The position numbers were made by a program, and so were the translations under genes. Of a stretch of DNA of 64,000 nt, positions 43,759-53,236 are shown piece after piece (the stretch's first letter is position 1; each line of letters starts with the position of its first letter). The notes beneath the pieces were generated by a model that saw only the letters and a program-made list of their open reading frames with translations, did no database searches and was not told the DNA's origin. The stretch lies in assembly GCA_022508505.1 (NCBI GenBank), contig JAFLVC010000009.1, positions 1 to 64,000 on the forward strand, written 5' to 3'. The DNA comes from Clostridiales bacterium. GTDB lineage: Bacteria > Bacillota > Clostridia > Christensenellales > Pumilibacteraceae.

Positions 43759-45001
43759 CTATCACCTCGCCGTAAAATTTAGGATAGCTGACCGACGCGC
43801 AGTCGGCGTCGATTATATTTACGCCTGCGCCAGCCGCGCCCGCAACCGCCGCACTCATAGCTATTCTGTGGTCGAGCATGGAGTCGACCGTGCCGAAGCG
43901 GAGCTGTTTCCCGCCGCGGATTATCATGCCGTCGTCCGTAGGCTCGATGTCCGCGCCGAGCGCGCGAAGCGCCGCCACTGTCGAGCTGATTCTATCCGTT
44001 TCCTTGACCTTCAATTCCTTTGCGTCCTTTACGACGCTCACTCCGTCGATAAAGCAAGCGAGCGCGCAAAGCACGGGAATCTCGTCGATAAGGCGCGGAA
44101 CGAGCCCGCCCTCTATGATAAACGGCGCAAGCTTGCCTTGCCTGACCTCTACGTCTGCGACGGGCTCCGCGCTCATTACCGCGTTTTTATATTCTATGTT
44201 CGCGCCAATCGAGCGCAGCAGGTCGATTATTCCCGTGCGCGTCGGATTGATTCCCACGTTTTTGACGAGGCAGTGCCCACCCTTTACGGCGAGCGCCAGG
44301 CAAATCGGGTACGCTGCCGACGATATGTCGCCCGGAACGGTCATGCTTCGCGCATATATGATACCCGGCTCGATTGAAACGGTGTTGCCGTCGACAGTCA
44401 CCGCCGCGTTCATCTCACGGAGCATGTTTTCGGTGTGGTCGCGCGACTTGGACGGTTCTGTTACGGTTACCCTGCCGCTCGCGTTGAGCCCCGCGAGCAT
44501 AAGAGCGCTTTTAACCTGCGCCGAGGCAATCGGCATTTGATAGCTCGTTCCGCTGAGCGCACTCCCGACAACCGTCACGGGAAGCCGACCGTCGGTGTCC
44601 GTTATGCGTGCGCCCATGCTCCTCAGCGGCTCTATCACCCTTTTCATCGGGCGCGAGCGAAGCGACGCGTCGCCGTCTATCGTATAAGTGCCGTTAAGCC
44701 CCGAAAGAAGCCCGATAAGTAGCCGCGCCGTCGTCCCCGAATTTCCGCAGTCGAGTACCGCTCCGCTAAACGGCGATCCCGCAATCCTTGCCGTCGTGCC
44801 GTCAATGTCGATTTTAGCGCCAAGCCGCCGCGCGCAGTCGACGGCGGAGAGCACGTCGTCGCTCAAGAGAAGGTTTTTGACGACGGCCTCGCCCGTCGCG
44901 TAGGCGTTGAACAGCACCGCGCGGACAGACATGCTCTTATCGGGCATGCAGTTGACCGTGCGGTCGTAGCTCTTGAGTTTATTTATCAAAATATCACTCA
45001 T
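43751..45001 (-). CDS. aroA: 3-phosphoshikimate 1-carboxyvinyltransferase (EPSP synthase)
   Basis: It joins phosphoenolpyruvate to shikimate 3-phosphate. 416 residues. DKSMSVRAVLF, LDCGNSGTTARLLIGLL and SLRSRPMKRVIEPL mark the active site. The GNSGTT form resembles class II enzymes of Gram-positive bacteria, which are often glyphosate-tolerant. ATGA overlap with aroB. Confidence 0.95.
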   Translation of the reverse strand: MSDILINKLKSYDRTVNCMPDKSMSVRAVLFNAYATGEAVVKNLLLSDDVLSAVDCARRLGAKIDIDGTTARIAGSPFSGAVLDCGNSGTTARLLIGLLSGLNGTYTIDGDASLRSRPMKRVIEPLRSMGARITDTDGRLPVTVVGSALSGTSYQMPIASAQVKSALMLAGLNASGRVTVTEPSKSRDHTENMLREMNAAVTVDGNTVSIEPGIIYARSMTVPGDISSAAYPICLALAVKGGHCLVKNVGINPTRTGIIDLLRSIGANIEYKNAVMSAEPVADVEVRQGKLAPFIIEGGLVPRLIDEIPVLCALACFIDGVSVVKDAKELKVKETDRISSTVAALRALGADIEPTDDGMIIRGGKQLRFGTVDSMLDHRIAMSAAVAGAAGAGVNIIDADCASVSYPKFYGEVIGV

Positions 45002-45996
45002 TTGACTTTCAGCTCCTTGACCGCCTCGTCGTAGCGCGTCTTGAATTCGGTCGGCTCGATTTTGTATTCTTTAACGTCACCGGCCGTTATGGGTACCATA
45101 ATAGATATCGTGCCGGCGGTGTTCTTTTTGTCAGACATGGCGAGCGAGCACACCGCGTTCGCACTCGACACGGGCGGGCGCGTGAAAAGCTTGATGAGCT
45201 TGACGTATCCGTCGAAAAACGCCTTGTCCATATCCTCTTTGAACATAGCTGCCTCCACCATCATACCCTTAAAGACGTACTCGCCGTGGCCGAGCTTGTA
45301 GCCGTCGAGGCTTTCGAGGGCGTGCCCTACCGTGTGCCCGACGTTTAAAATCTTTCTCAAACCGCTCTCGCGAAGGTCGGCCGTGACGACGCCGTTCTTT
45401 ATTTCGATTGCGCATTCTATCAAGAGATAAACGCCGTCGACGTCTTTATTCAAAAGCAGGTCGATATTTTCGTTTAGCTTTTTGTACGCCGCCGCATCGA
45501 GTGCGCAAGTCTTGACGAGCTCGCCGCTGCCGCAAAGCCACTCTCGATCGGGGAGCGTCTTTAAAAACCCGACGTTGACGTATATGTCTGTCGGCTCGTG
45601 GAACGCTCCGACGAGGTTTTTTACGCCGTCGAAGTCAATCGCCGTCTTTCCGCCTATGCCAGCGTCCACCATTGCAAGAAGCGAAGTCGGCACGTTTATC
45701 CACTCGATTCCGCGCATGTAAAGCGCCGCGGCAAGCCCCGTAATGTCGCCGACCACGCCGCCGCCGAACGCGGCAACCCTGTCCCTGCGCTGAAGCCCGC
45801 GCCTGTGCATTTCGGCAAGTATCGAGCAAAGCGTGTCGATATTCTTGCTCTTTTCGCCCGCTTCAATGACGAACGCGTCGCCGAGAAGCTCTGGATAGAG
45901 CGCGCGAAGATTGCTGTCGGTGACGGTGAGCTTGCAGTCGCCGAGCGCCGCCGCAATGTTTTCGGTTATGTCTTTTCCGCAAACGATATTACTCAT
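44998..45996 (-). CDS. aroB: 3-dehydroquinate synthase
   Basis: It cyclises DAHP to 3-dehydroquinate with NAD+ and a divalent metal. 332 residues. FGGGVVGDITGLAAALYMRG, VPTSLLAMVDAGIGGKTAID and the metal-ligand stretch NVGHTVGHALES are visible. ATG 45996 overlaps the aroC stop (ATGA) and follows AAAGGT. The longer frame upstream only copies aroC in another frame. Confidence 0.95.
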   Translation of the reverse strand: MSNIVCGKDITENIAAALGDCKLTVTDSNLRALYPELLGDAFVIEAGEKSKNIDTLCSILAEMHRRGLQRRDRVAAFGGGVVGDITGLAAALYMRGIEWINVPTSLLAMVDAGIGGKTAIDFDGVKNLVGAFHEPTDIYVNVGFLKTLPDREWLCGSGELVKTCALDAAAYKKLNENIDLLLNKDVDGVYLLIECAIEIKNGVVTADLRESGLRKILNVGHTVGHALESLDGYKLGHGEYVFKGMMVEAAMFKEDMDKAFFDGYVKLIKLFTRPPVSSANAVCSLAMSDKKNTAGTISIMVPITAGDVKEYKIEPTEFKTRYDEAVKELKVK

Positions 45997-47138
45997 ATTT
46001 TTACCTTTTGGTTGTATCGTTCGATTACCTCTTCCATAGTGTCGCCGCCGAGCATTTCGGACAGCGCGACGGTAAGAGCAATCGCCGCCGCCGCCTCGCA
46101 CACGACGCCCGCAGCCGGCACGGCGCACACGTCGCTGCGCTCGCTCGACGCGACTGCCGCCTTGCCGCTCGCTATATCAACTGTGTTAAGCCCGTTTTTG
46201 AGCGTCGGTATGGGTTTGATGTAGGCGCGAATGATTATGTCCTCGCCGTTAGACATGCCGCCCTCTATGCCGCCCGCGCGATTTGTCTTACGGCAATACT
46301 TTCCGTTTTCTAAAACAATCTCGTCGTGGACGGCAGAGCCGCGCCTGCCGCTATTTTCTATGCCGTCGCCGATTTCCACCGCCTTAACCGACTGAACGCT
46401 GCCCATTTCGCGCATAATCAATCCGTCGAGCTTGCGGTCGGCGGAAACGTAGCTGCCCACGCCCGATTTTACGCCCGTAATAACTATTTCGGAAACACCG
46501 CCGAGCGTGTCGCCGCTCTTTGCCGCGTCTTTAATCGCCTCGACCATGGCGACGCTTGCCGCCTCGTCCAAGCAACGCACCGCGTTTTTGTCGGCGCGCG
46601 CGTTTATATCCTTTACGTCAAGCTTTGTTTGCGCTTCAATCCCGCCTATGGCGACGGTGTGGCTCGCTACTTCTATTCCAAGCCGCTTTAGGTAAAGCTT
46701 GCAAACCGCGCCGAGCGCAACCTTCATGGCGGTCTCACGGGCGGACGCGCGCTCCAACACGTTTCGCGCGTCGTCAAAGCCGTATTTGAGCACGCCCGAT
46801 AGGTCCGCGTGCCCGGGGCGAACTGCGGTAAGCTTCTTTTCGCCGAGATCGGTAGCGTTCTCGCCCATGACCGTTTTCCAATTCTCGTGGTCTTTGTTCT
46901 CTATTATCGCGGTTATGGGGCTTCCGAGAGATGTGTGCGCGCGAACTCCCGTTACAAACCTCGCCCTGTCGCGCTCAATCTTCATGCGCCCGCCGCGACC
47001 GAAGCCGGACATTCTTCTCGCGAGCTCGCCGTCGACAAACGCGTTGTCTATTGTAAGCCCCGCGGGAATGTTTTTGACAATGCCGACGAGCATTTCGCCG
47101 TGCGATTCACCCGCCGTGACGTATTCTATTCTTGCCAT
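45993..47138 (-). CDS. aroC: Chorismate synthase
   Basis: It converts EPSP to chorismate with reduced FMN. 381 residues. The N-terminal signature is TAGESHGEMLVGIV; GRGGRMKIERD, VRPGHADLSG and ERASARETAMKVALG follow. ATG 47138 has GGAGGAG 2-6 nt upstream and overlaps the end of tyrA by 13 nt. Confidence 0.95.
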   Translation of the reverse strand: MARIEYVTAGESHGEMLVGIVKNIPAGLTIDNAFVDGELARRMSGFGRGGRMKIERDRARFVTGVRAHTSLGSPITAIIENKDHENWKTVMGENATDLGEKKLTAVRPGHADLSGVLKYGFDDARNVLERASARETAMKVALGAVCKLYLKRLGIEVASHTVAIGGIEAQTKLDVKDINARADKNAVRCLDEAASVAMVEAIKDAAKSGDTLGGVSEIVITGVKSGVGSYVSADRKLDGLIMREMGSVQSVKAVEIGDGIENSGRRGSAVHDEIVLENGKYCRKTNRAGGIEGGMSNGEDIIIRAYIKPIPTLKNGLNTVDIASGKAAVASSERSDVCAVPAAGVVCEAAAAIALTVALSEMLGGDTMEEVIERYNQKVKI

Positions 47139-48145
47139 GTCTCCTCCTCGCCGAGAACGGCTTTTGCTTTTATCATGTCGTTTTGGTCGGCAAACTCGAG
47201 CCGAAGCGCTCCGTTTGCGCCCTCTCTGCCCGGCACGAGCGCGATATTTTTTAGGTTTATCCCCGCCCGCGCAATCGCGCCTGTTATGCGCTCGAACTCG
47301 CCCACGCGGTCGACGAGATCGACATATAATGCCTCGCCGCCGAGATCGACTTTTCCGAGCGCCGCGCGCTTTTGCCGCGTCGTGCCGAGATAATCGCATA
47401 ACCCGATGCGGTCGCCGCGCTCTATCATCTCGCGCACGGCGTTGAGCTCGCCGACAACCGATTTGATTCCGTCGGTGACGTTCTTCGCGTTGAGCGAAAA
47501 CACCTCCGTCCAAAACTTCTCGTCGCTCTTTGCTATCCGCGTCGTGTCGAGAAAGCCGCTTCCCGCTATGGGGCTTACGCTCGCGTCGATTGCCGCCGCC
47601 GTCAAAGCGTACGCCACCGCGTGCGGAACATGCGAAAATACCGAAACCGCCCTGTCGTGATCCTCCGCGCTCATCGTTATAGGAATGGCGCCCATTGAGC
47701 GCACGACTTCTCCGACGCGCTCGGCGCTCTCGCCGTATCCGGTGATAATCCAATACGCGTTTTGGAAAAGGTGCGGCTTTGCCGACATTATTCCGCCGTT
47801 TTCGGTGCCCGCCATGGGGTGCCCGCCGACGTATCTGCCGCGCGTTTTTTCGTACGGCATTTTGACAGAAGCGACGTCGGTAATAATCGCGTTTCCGACT
47901 TTATCCGAAAGCCCGCCCAGCACCTCGCCCATGACGGCGAGCGGAACGCACACGAACACGACGTCAAAGTCCTTCATGTCGGCAATTTCCGCTATGCGGC
48001 AAAAGCCGTGCTCTTCGGCGTACGCACAAGTCCCCGCGTCCGTGTCGTAGCCGTACACGTCGCTTGTGCCGCGCAAAGCGAGGGCGATTGAACCGCCTAT
48101 CATGCCCAGCCCGATTATTCCTATCTTCGTCTTTTTCTCCGTCAT
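47126..48145 (-). CDS. tyrA: Prephenate dehydrogenase with C-terminal ACT domain
   Basis: It oxidises prephenate to 4-hydroxyphenylpyruvate for tyrosine. 339 residues. The Rossmann loop is GIIGLGMIGGSIALAL, the catalytic His lies in GGHPMAGTENGG, and ~270-339 is an ACT domain (VDRVGEFERITGAIARAGIN) that likely binds tyrosine for feedback control. It leads the aromatic operon, 24 nt after the DUF2207 gene, with no terminator between them. Confidence 0.94.
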   Translation of the reverse strand: MTEKKTKIGIIGLGMIGGSIALALRGTSDVYGYDTDAGTCAYAEEHGFCRIAEIADMKDFDVVFVCVPLAVMGEVLGGLSDKVGNAIITDVASVKMPYEKTRGRYVGGHPMAGTENGGIMSAKPHLFQNAYWIITGYGESAERVGEVVRSMGAIPITMSAEDHDRAVSVFSHVPHAVAYALTAAAIDASVSPIAGSGFLDTTRIAKSDEKFWTEVFSLNAKNVTDGIKSVVGELNAVREMIERGDRIGLCDYLGTTRQKRAALGKVDLGGEALYVDLVDRVGEFERITGAIARAGINLKNIALVPGREGANGALRLEFADQNDMIKAKAVLGEEETWQE

Positions 48146-48169
48146 GTCTTACCGTTTTTCACCGAGATA

Positions 48170-50167
48170 TTACCATCGACCGCCGCCGCCACCGCCGTGA
48201 GAGCCGCCCGAAAATCCGCCTCCGCCACCGCCGTGACTGTGCCCGCCCGAAAAGCTTCCGCCGCTCGTCCTAGGCGGTCTGTAGCTGACGCTCGAGCCGA
48301 CGGAGTGCGTAAGTCGGGAAATAACCCAAATATCGAAAATGTCGGGACCGCGCGTCGTATAATACGCAGGGGGCTCTACCGCAAGGTCCTTGAACTTGTT
48401 CGCCCATATATCTGACACGCCCAGCACGTTCGCGTAAGGCAGAATGTTGTAGTAGTATTGCGGATCTTCTTCGAGCAGTGCTTCCAGCCTGTCCTTTTCG
48501 GCGTCGCGCAGAAAATCGCGGAAGCCGAGAATGGTGTTGAGCTGTTCGTTGTATTCCGGACGCCGCACCAACAAAAACGGCGACATCGCCGACACCACGC
48601 CTAAGCACGCCGCAAACACTATGCGCTCGAGCCAGCCCATGACGTCGAACGGAATGACGAACGACACGCCGAACGACAGTAAAAGCGACAGCACTACATA
48701 TCCTACTACGAGCGCTGTCCGCACACTCTTACCGAGCTTAAAAAACTGTCTTGCGAGCACGTAGCCGATTACCGCCGAAAGCACTGCCGGAACAATCGCC
48801 AACAGCCCCAATAAATTGAACATGAAAGCGCCTATCCGAACCGTCGAGAGCACGGCGGTAAGTAGACCGAAAAGCGCCGCGCACGCCGTCATAAAGTACG
48901 ACAGCGCGGTAAATCCGCCCTTGTAGAACTTGCCGCGGTATTCCTCATTGACCGCATGCTTGCAGGTTTCGATATCGACGTATGCCCTTCCCGAAAGCGA
49001 TTTGACCGACACCTCGCACTTGCCGTCATCTCTCATTCTCGCCTTTTCGAACAGACTGTTGAAAAGCTTCTCTTCGTAAGCGGTTATGCTGTCGAGCGCG
49101 TGCTCTTTTACGAGATAGGTCTCGCCGTCGCGGTCCTCTATGCTCAAAAAGCCGTTGCTCGCCCAATAGAATATGAGTGAAGTTACGTCGCTGCTCGAGC
49201 ACTTGTCGTCTATGATTTTTCCCATCTGCACGGGCAGCATTCGCCTAAACTCGAGCTTGTGCTCTTTGGGCGCGTCGAACGGATTTTCGCCTTCGTCGCC
49301 GCCCACCCGCGGCGGGTAGTAATCGACAATGGGAGTGAGCGGCTTGTTTTTTGCCAAACAAACCTCGATCAGCACGACGGCCGCGACGAGCACTATTCCG
49401 ATAATTACCGTCCAAAGTATTTCGGCGCTATGGTAATCGGTGAGCGTTCCGTCGGGAAGCTTATACGCTATCTCGACGCCCTCGTATGCACCGAGCGAAA
49501 CACCGCTTACCGTGATCGTTCTGTCGTCGTCGGACCACTCCGCTTGCTCGTACTTGTCGCCCGCGACCCAAACGCCGTACTCGTAGTCGTTCGCATTTTT
49601 ATTTGGCGCTTTGGGGTACGTCATTGTGACCGTCGCATTTTCTATCGGGCACGTCCACCCTTCGCCTATCGCCATGAAAGAGAGGACGTCGGGACCGTAT
49701 TTATGCTCGGGCACTATGTAATCGTAAGTTACGAGACATTCGAGCTTGTCGTTCGGGTAAAAGTGCCTGTCCTCGTCGCCCACTCGCGCTCTTACGATTT
49801 TGTTCCATTCCTCGTGCGAGAACTGAACGGCGCACGCGGGGACTGTGCTGACGTTGAGGTTTCGCACCATCTCGCCGCTGTTTACGGGAATATCGATGTA
49901 AATGCCGTGCGTCAGCTCGTAGCTTCCGTCATAGCCCAAGTGAAAGCCGACGACGATTTCCTCTGTTATCTTGCACGACCTGTCTTTTTCCCACACGATA
50001 TCGACGTCCATGCGCTCTATCGTCATGTACGGATCGGCCTCTTTGATTACTTCCGTGTCGGCGTCCGGCGCGACCACGCACATAATCATTACGAATATAA
50101 AAAATATTACCGCCGCAACGACACATACAGTGCCGATCACGGCGGAATTTTTACTTTTTGACGCCAT
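48170..50167 (-). CDS. DUF2207 membrane protein with Gly/His-rich tail
   Basis: 665 residues. An N-terminal membrane segment (~10-32) is followed by an extracytoplasmic DUF2207 domain (~45-240), a helix at ~255-275, a cytoplasmic stretch and about four more membrane segments (~425-560). The last ~30 residues are almost only Gly, Ser and His. The ATG directly follows the LemA stop. DUF2207 and LemA proteins commonly occur together; their function in the envelope is not known. Confidence 0.88.
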   Translation of the reverse strand: MASKSKNSAVIGTVCVVAAVIFFIFVMIMCVVAPDADTEVIKEADPYMTIERMDVDIVWEKDRSCKITEEIVVGFHLGYDGSYELTHGIYIDIPVNSGEMVRNLNVSTVPACAVQFSHEEWNKIVRARVGDEDRHFYPNDKLECLVTYDYIVPEHKYGPDVLSFMAIGEGWTCPIENATVTMTYPKAPNKNANDYEYGVWVAGDKYEQAEWSDDDRTITVSGVSLGAYEGVEIAYKLPDGTLTDYHSAEILWTVIIGIVLVAAVVLIEVCLAKNKPLTPIVDYYPPRVGGDEGENPFDAPKEHKLEFRRMLPVQMGKIIDDKCSSSDVTSLIFYWASNGFLSIEDRDGETYLVKEHALDSITAYEEKLFNSLFEKARMRDDGKCEVSVKSLSGRAYVDIETCKHAVNEEYRGKFYKGGFTALSYFMTACAALFGLLTAVLSTVRIGAFMFNLLGLLAIVPAVLSAVIGYVLARQFFKLGKSVRTALVVGYVVLSLLLSFGVSFVIPFDVMGWLERIVFAACLGVVSAMSPFLLVRRPEYNEQLNTILGFRDFLRDAEKDRLEALLEEDPQYYYNILPYANVLGVSDIWANKFKDLAVEPPAYYTTRGPDIFDIWVISRLTHSVGSSVSYRPPRTSGGSFSGGHSHGGGGGGFSGGSHGGGGGGRW

Positions 50168-50782
50168 TTACAAGCGCACCCTCGGCGAGTCGTCAAAGCT
50201 TACTTGAGGAGCGTTGCGCTCGACTTCCGCTATCTCGAAGTACGGTTTGCGCTCCAACCCCATTTTGCGAGCGACGGAGCTCGACGGGAATTTTTCTACC
50301 TTGTTGTTGAGAATTTTGACCTTGGCGTTATAATACTTTCGCGCGTTGCTTATCTCGTGCTCGCAGTTTTCGAGCTGCCGCGAGAGGTTGTTGAACTGCG
50401 TGCTCGCCTTGAGGTCGGGATACCTTTCGTGCACTACGTTAAGCAGCGTGTGCAGCTCGGAATTGAACGCCGATTCCGCCGCCGCCTTATCCTGAGGCGA
50501 CGCGGCCATTGCGGCGTTCCGCGCCCGCGTGATGCCGACGAGCGTATCCTGTTCGAACTTGGCGTAGCCCTTGCACGTCTCGACAAGGTTGGGAATAAGA
50601 TCGTAACGCTTTTTCATGTGTACGTCCATGGCCGAGTATGCCTCTTCCATGTCGTTCCTGAGCGATATCAAGCCGTTTTTGGTCGTTACGTACCAAATAA
50701 AGTAGATAATAGCCGCAACCAGCAAAACGCCGCCTGCCACTATGGCGATAACCACCCCTGTTTCCAATGACAGAAACTGCAT
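50168..50782 (-). CDS. LemA-family membrane protein
   Basis: 204 residues. One membrane segment (~8-30), then NGLISLRNDMEEAYSAMDV and KRYDLIPNLVETCKGYAKFE, the family core, and a helical body. The stop is immediately before the DUF2207 start. GGAGGA lies ~9 nt before the ATG. Confidence 0.93.
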   Translation of the reverse strand: MQFLSLETGVVIAIVAGGVLLVAAIIYFIWYVTTKNGLISLRNDMEEAYSAMDVHMKKRYDLIPNLVETCKGYAKFEQDTLVGITRARNAAMAASPQDKAAAESAFNSELHTLLNVVHERYPDLKASTQFNNLSRQLENCEHEISNARKYYNAKVKILNNKVEKFPSSSVARKMGLERKPYFEIAEVERNAPQVSFDDSPRVRL

Positions 50783-50807
50783 AATACTTTATCCTCCGTC
50801 TTAATAG

Positions 50808-50836
50808 ATTGTACCATATAGACGGGACAAAATCAA
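50808..50836 (-). promoter_or_regulatory. Promoter of lemA-DUF2207 (and possibly the aromatic operon)
   Basis: TTGATT, 17 nt, TACAAT on the minus strand. No terminator is seen between here and aroK. Confidence 0.7.
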
Positions 50837-50855
50837 GTATTTTGGTGTAATTACG

Positions 50856-51548
50856 TCACGCCCTTTCGTCAAAAACGGAGTTGACCGCCGAAAAGATTGT
50901 GTACGCTACTTTTTCCTGATAGCTCGCGCCGATGAGCTTGCTTTCGTCGCCGACGTTTGACAAAAACCCGCACTCGCAAAGGATTGACGGATACTCGGTG
51001 CAATTGAGTATGTAGTAGTCTCCGACCATCGCTTTTCTGTCCCTGTCGTTGAGTACGTCGTTAAAGTATCCCTGAACCGCCGTTGCAAACCTTTCGCCCT
51101 GCCCGCGCGCCGACGAGAAAAACGCCTGCGCGCCCTTGACAGATTCCACGGGGTACGAATTGCAGTGAACGCTTATGACAAGGTCGGGCGCCGCCGCCTT
51201 TACCACCGCTTTTCGCGCCCGCATATCCTCGCGCTTGCTGTACGACACTCCGCCCATAGCGGCGCCGCTGTCGGTGCGCGTCATGACTACGTTATATCCC
51301 GCCTTTTCGAAGTACTTTTGAAGATACTTGGCTATCGAAAGATTGACGTCGCTCTCTTTTGTGCCCGTCGATACGCCTGTGACGCCGCCGTCCATGCCGC
51401 CGTGCCCCGCGTCGATTACCACAGTGATTCCGTTGTCGGTGCGCGTCGCGACGACGACTGTCGCTGCCGTAGCCGCAATCGTCACCGCCGCAAGCACTAT
51501 CGAAAGCACGATTATTACCGTTTTCCTTCTTATCGTGAAAAAAGCCAT
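50856..51548 (-). CDS. N-acetylmuramoyl-L-alanine amidase (CwlD-like, Amidase_3)
   Basis: 230 residues. A signal-anchor helix (~12-32) is followed by a zinc amidase domain: DAGHGGMDGG (His), KESDVNLS (Glu), VISVHCNSYP (His) and ILCECGFLSN (catalytic Glu). It cleaves the stem peptide from glycan strands outside the membrane. In spore formers CwlD of this size makes the cortex lactam. ATG 51548 has AAGGAG upstream. Longer frames run into the repeat cluster at 51609-51657. Confidence 0.88.
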   Translation of the reverse strand: MAFFTIRRKTVIIVLSIVLAAVTIAATAATVVVATRTDNGITVVIDAGHGGMDGGVTGVSTGTKESDVNLSIAKYLQKYFEKAGYNVVMTRTDSGAAMGGVSYSKREDMRARKAVVKAAAPDLVISVHCNSYPVESVKGAQAFFSSARGQGERFATAVQGYFNDVLNDRDRKAMVGDYYILNCTEYPSILCECGFLSNVGDESKLIGASYQEKVAYTIFSAVNSVFDERA

Positions 51549-51566
51549 ATCTCTCCTTACCGACGT

Positions 51567-51657
51567 ATTATACAAAAATCCACAATTATCGACATTTCCA
51601 CACGCCGATTGTGCACAACTGTGTGCATAAGTGCACAACTGCGGGCACTTATGCACA
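51567..51657. promoter_or_regulatory. Amidase promoter region with DnaA-box-like cluster
   Basis: A minus-strand TATAAT (51567-51572) lies ~18 nt before the amidase ATG. Upstream are two exact TTATNCACA sites, inverted, at 51622-51630 and 51649-51657, plus near matches TTATCGACA (51586-51594), TTGTGCACA (51609-51617) and TTGTGCACT (51630-51638). The two exact sites form an 11-bp inverted repeat around a 10-nt loop. Confidence 0.5.
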
Positions 51658-51670
51658 GCGCGATTTTTAG

Positions 51671-53137
51671 CTAATTCTTGGAAAACAGCTTGACGTCGCC
51701 TTTAAGCCAGCTGTCAAACAGCGCCGACAGCCTGCGCTTGGACGACTTTTCCATTGCGCCGACAAGGTCCTGCGGCTCTGCAATCTCGAACTTCATGGTC
51801 GAATAGTAGCGCTTCAATCCGGCTTTAAACGCAGACGAGCCGACCGAGTTTCTGACGTCGTCGAGCATGAGCGCACCCTTGACGTAAGTCATGTACGAGT
51901 ATTCGGTGTCGTTTGCGTACTCGTTGACTGCGCGCGTCATGGAAGTATCGCCCATGCCGCCTTCCTTGTACGTTTCGCAGTACAGAACGTATGCGGACAT
52001 CGCGTCGGCGCGCTTGCCGTTGAACGTGTAGCTGTAGCCCTCGGTGTTGACCTCGTAGAACATCATGGTCGAATACTCGGCGAGCGCCTCGTCAAGCCAT
52101 GCGTATTTGACCTCATTGTTCCCCACCGCGCCGTACCACCATTGGTGCGCCGTCTCGTGAATGATTATGTCCTTGTACGAGTCGCCGGAGTACTTGTCGG
52201 AAATCATGGAAAGACAAGGGTATTCCATGCCGCCGTGCAGGAACGAAGTCTGCACGACCGTATATTCGGCATACGGATATTCGCCGAACAGCTTGGAAAA
52301 GGTGTTCACGGCGTCGATCGAGGTGTTGAGCGAGGCTTCGGGCGTACCGTCGTCGTAGTAGTAATAGTTGACTATGGTGGAGCCCGCAAGCCCGCTCATC
52401 TTTTGGTACTCGCCGAACACCGCGCAAAAATCCCTGACATTCTTTGCCGAAACATTGTAAGTCGTCACGCCGTCCGCGCTCGACTTGGACTTTACCGAGC
52501 CGGTGAACGCGCCGCTCCACTTTTCGGGCGCGGAAAAGCGCACCGTATAATCGGCGCACTCGCTAAAGAAGGGATCGCCCGTCGAGTAGTACGGATCGGC
52601 GACGAACGCGCCGTCCTTGTACACGCACGCAATCGGATAGAAATTGCCGAGGTTGACCGATTTATCCGTATAGCCCAAGCGGTGACTTACGTTGGGAAGC
52701 TTCAGCGTGTAGCTTATTTTGACATTTATGCTGTCAGTCGGTTCGAGCGTCTTTCCGAGAGGCACCGTAAGAATGTTCTCGTCGACGCCAGATATCGTGA
52801 TGTCGCGCGCACTGCCGCCTACGGTGACGGCGGTGATTTGCATGTCGGCATAGCTCCTGCCGTTGGGGTACGCTGCGGAAATATCGGCGTCCGAAATGGG
52901 CGCAACCGAAGCGCCGTTTCGGTACGCGTTTGGATAGAGGTGAAACCACAACTCGCCGAGCGGTACGTCGGTGTTGTTGACGTACTTACAGGTCACGGTC
53001 GCGCTAAGCGTGTAGTCCTCGGCAAGCGTCGCCTCTATGGTGTACTTCGAGTTCTTTTTCTGCTCGCTCGGCGAACACGCGACGAGCGACATGCCCACCG
53101 CCGCCGAAAGAATTACCGCGGTCAATTTCTTTTTCAT
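51671..53137 (-). CDS. M1-family metallopeptidase, lipoprotein
   Basis: 488 residues. Lipobox SLVAC gives a lipidated Cys21. The gluzincin zinc site is complete: HETAH (327-331) with the third ligand Glu350. The exopeptidase motif GxMEN reads GGMEY (302-306). It would trim peptides outside the cell membrane. AAGGAG precedes the ATG. Shorter than typical aminopeptidase N, which has extra C-terminal domains. Confidence 0.9.
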   Translation of the reverse strand: MKKKLTAVILSAAVGMSLVACSPSEQKKNSKYTIEATLAEDYTLSATVTCKYVNNTDVPLGELWFHLYPNAYRNGASVAPISDADISAAYPNGRSYADMQITAVTVGGSARDITISGVDENILTVPLGKTLEPTDSINVKISYTLKLPNVSHRLGYTDKSVNLGNFYPIACVYKDGAFVADPYYSTGDPFFSECADYTVRFSAPEKWSGAFTGSVKSKSSADGVTTYNVSAKNVRDFCAVFGEYQKMSGLAGSTIVNYYYYDDGTPEASLNTSIDAVNTFSKLFGEYPYAEYTVVQTSFLHGGMEYPCLSMISDKYSGDSYKDIIIHETAHQWWYGAVGNNEVKYAWLDEALAEYSTMMFYEVNTEGYSYTFNGKRADAMSAYVLYCETYKEGGMGDTSMTRAVNEYANDTEYSYMTYVKGALMLDDVRNSVGSSAFKAGLKRYYSTMKFEIAEPQDLVGAMEKSSKRRLSALFDSWLKGDVKLFSKN

Positions 53138-53236
53138 TGCGTTTTCTCCTTTTCACTTACTCGTTTAATGATATGAAAAGGCAGAGCGCAATATGATAAG
53201 TGTTTTTGTCGCGGAGCAGTAACTTTTACATATAAA

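Noticed and set aside
47139-47753. N-terminal extension of chorismate synthase
   Set aside because: It is tyrA read in another frame; the real start has a strong ribosome site at 47138.
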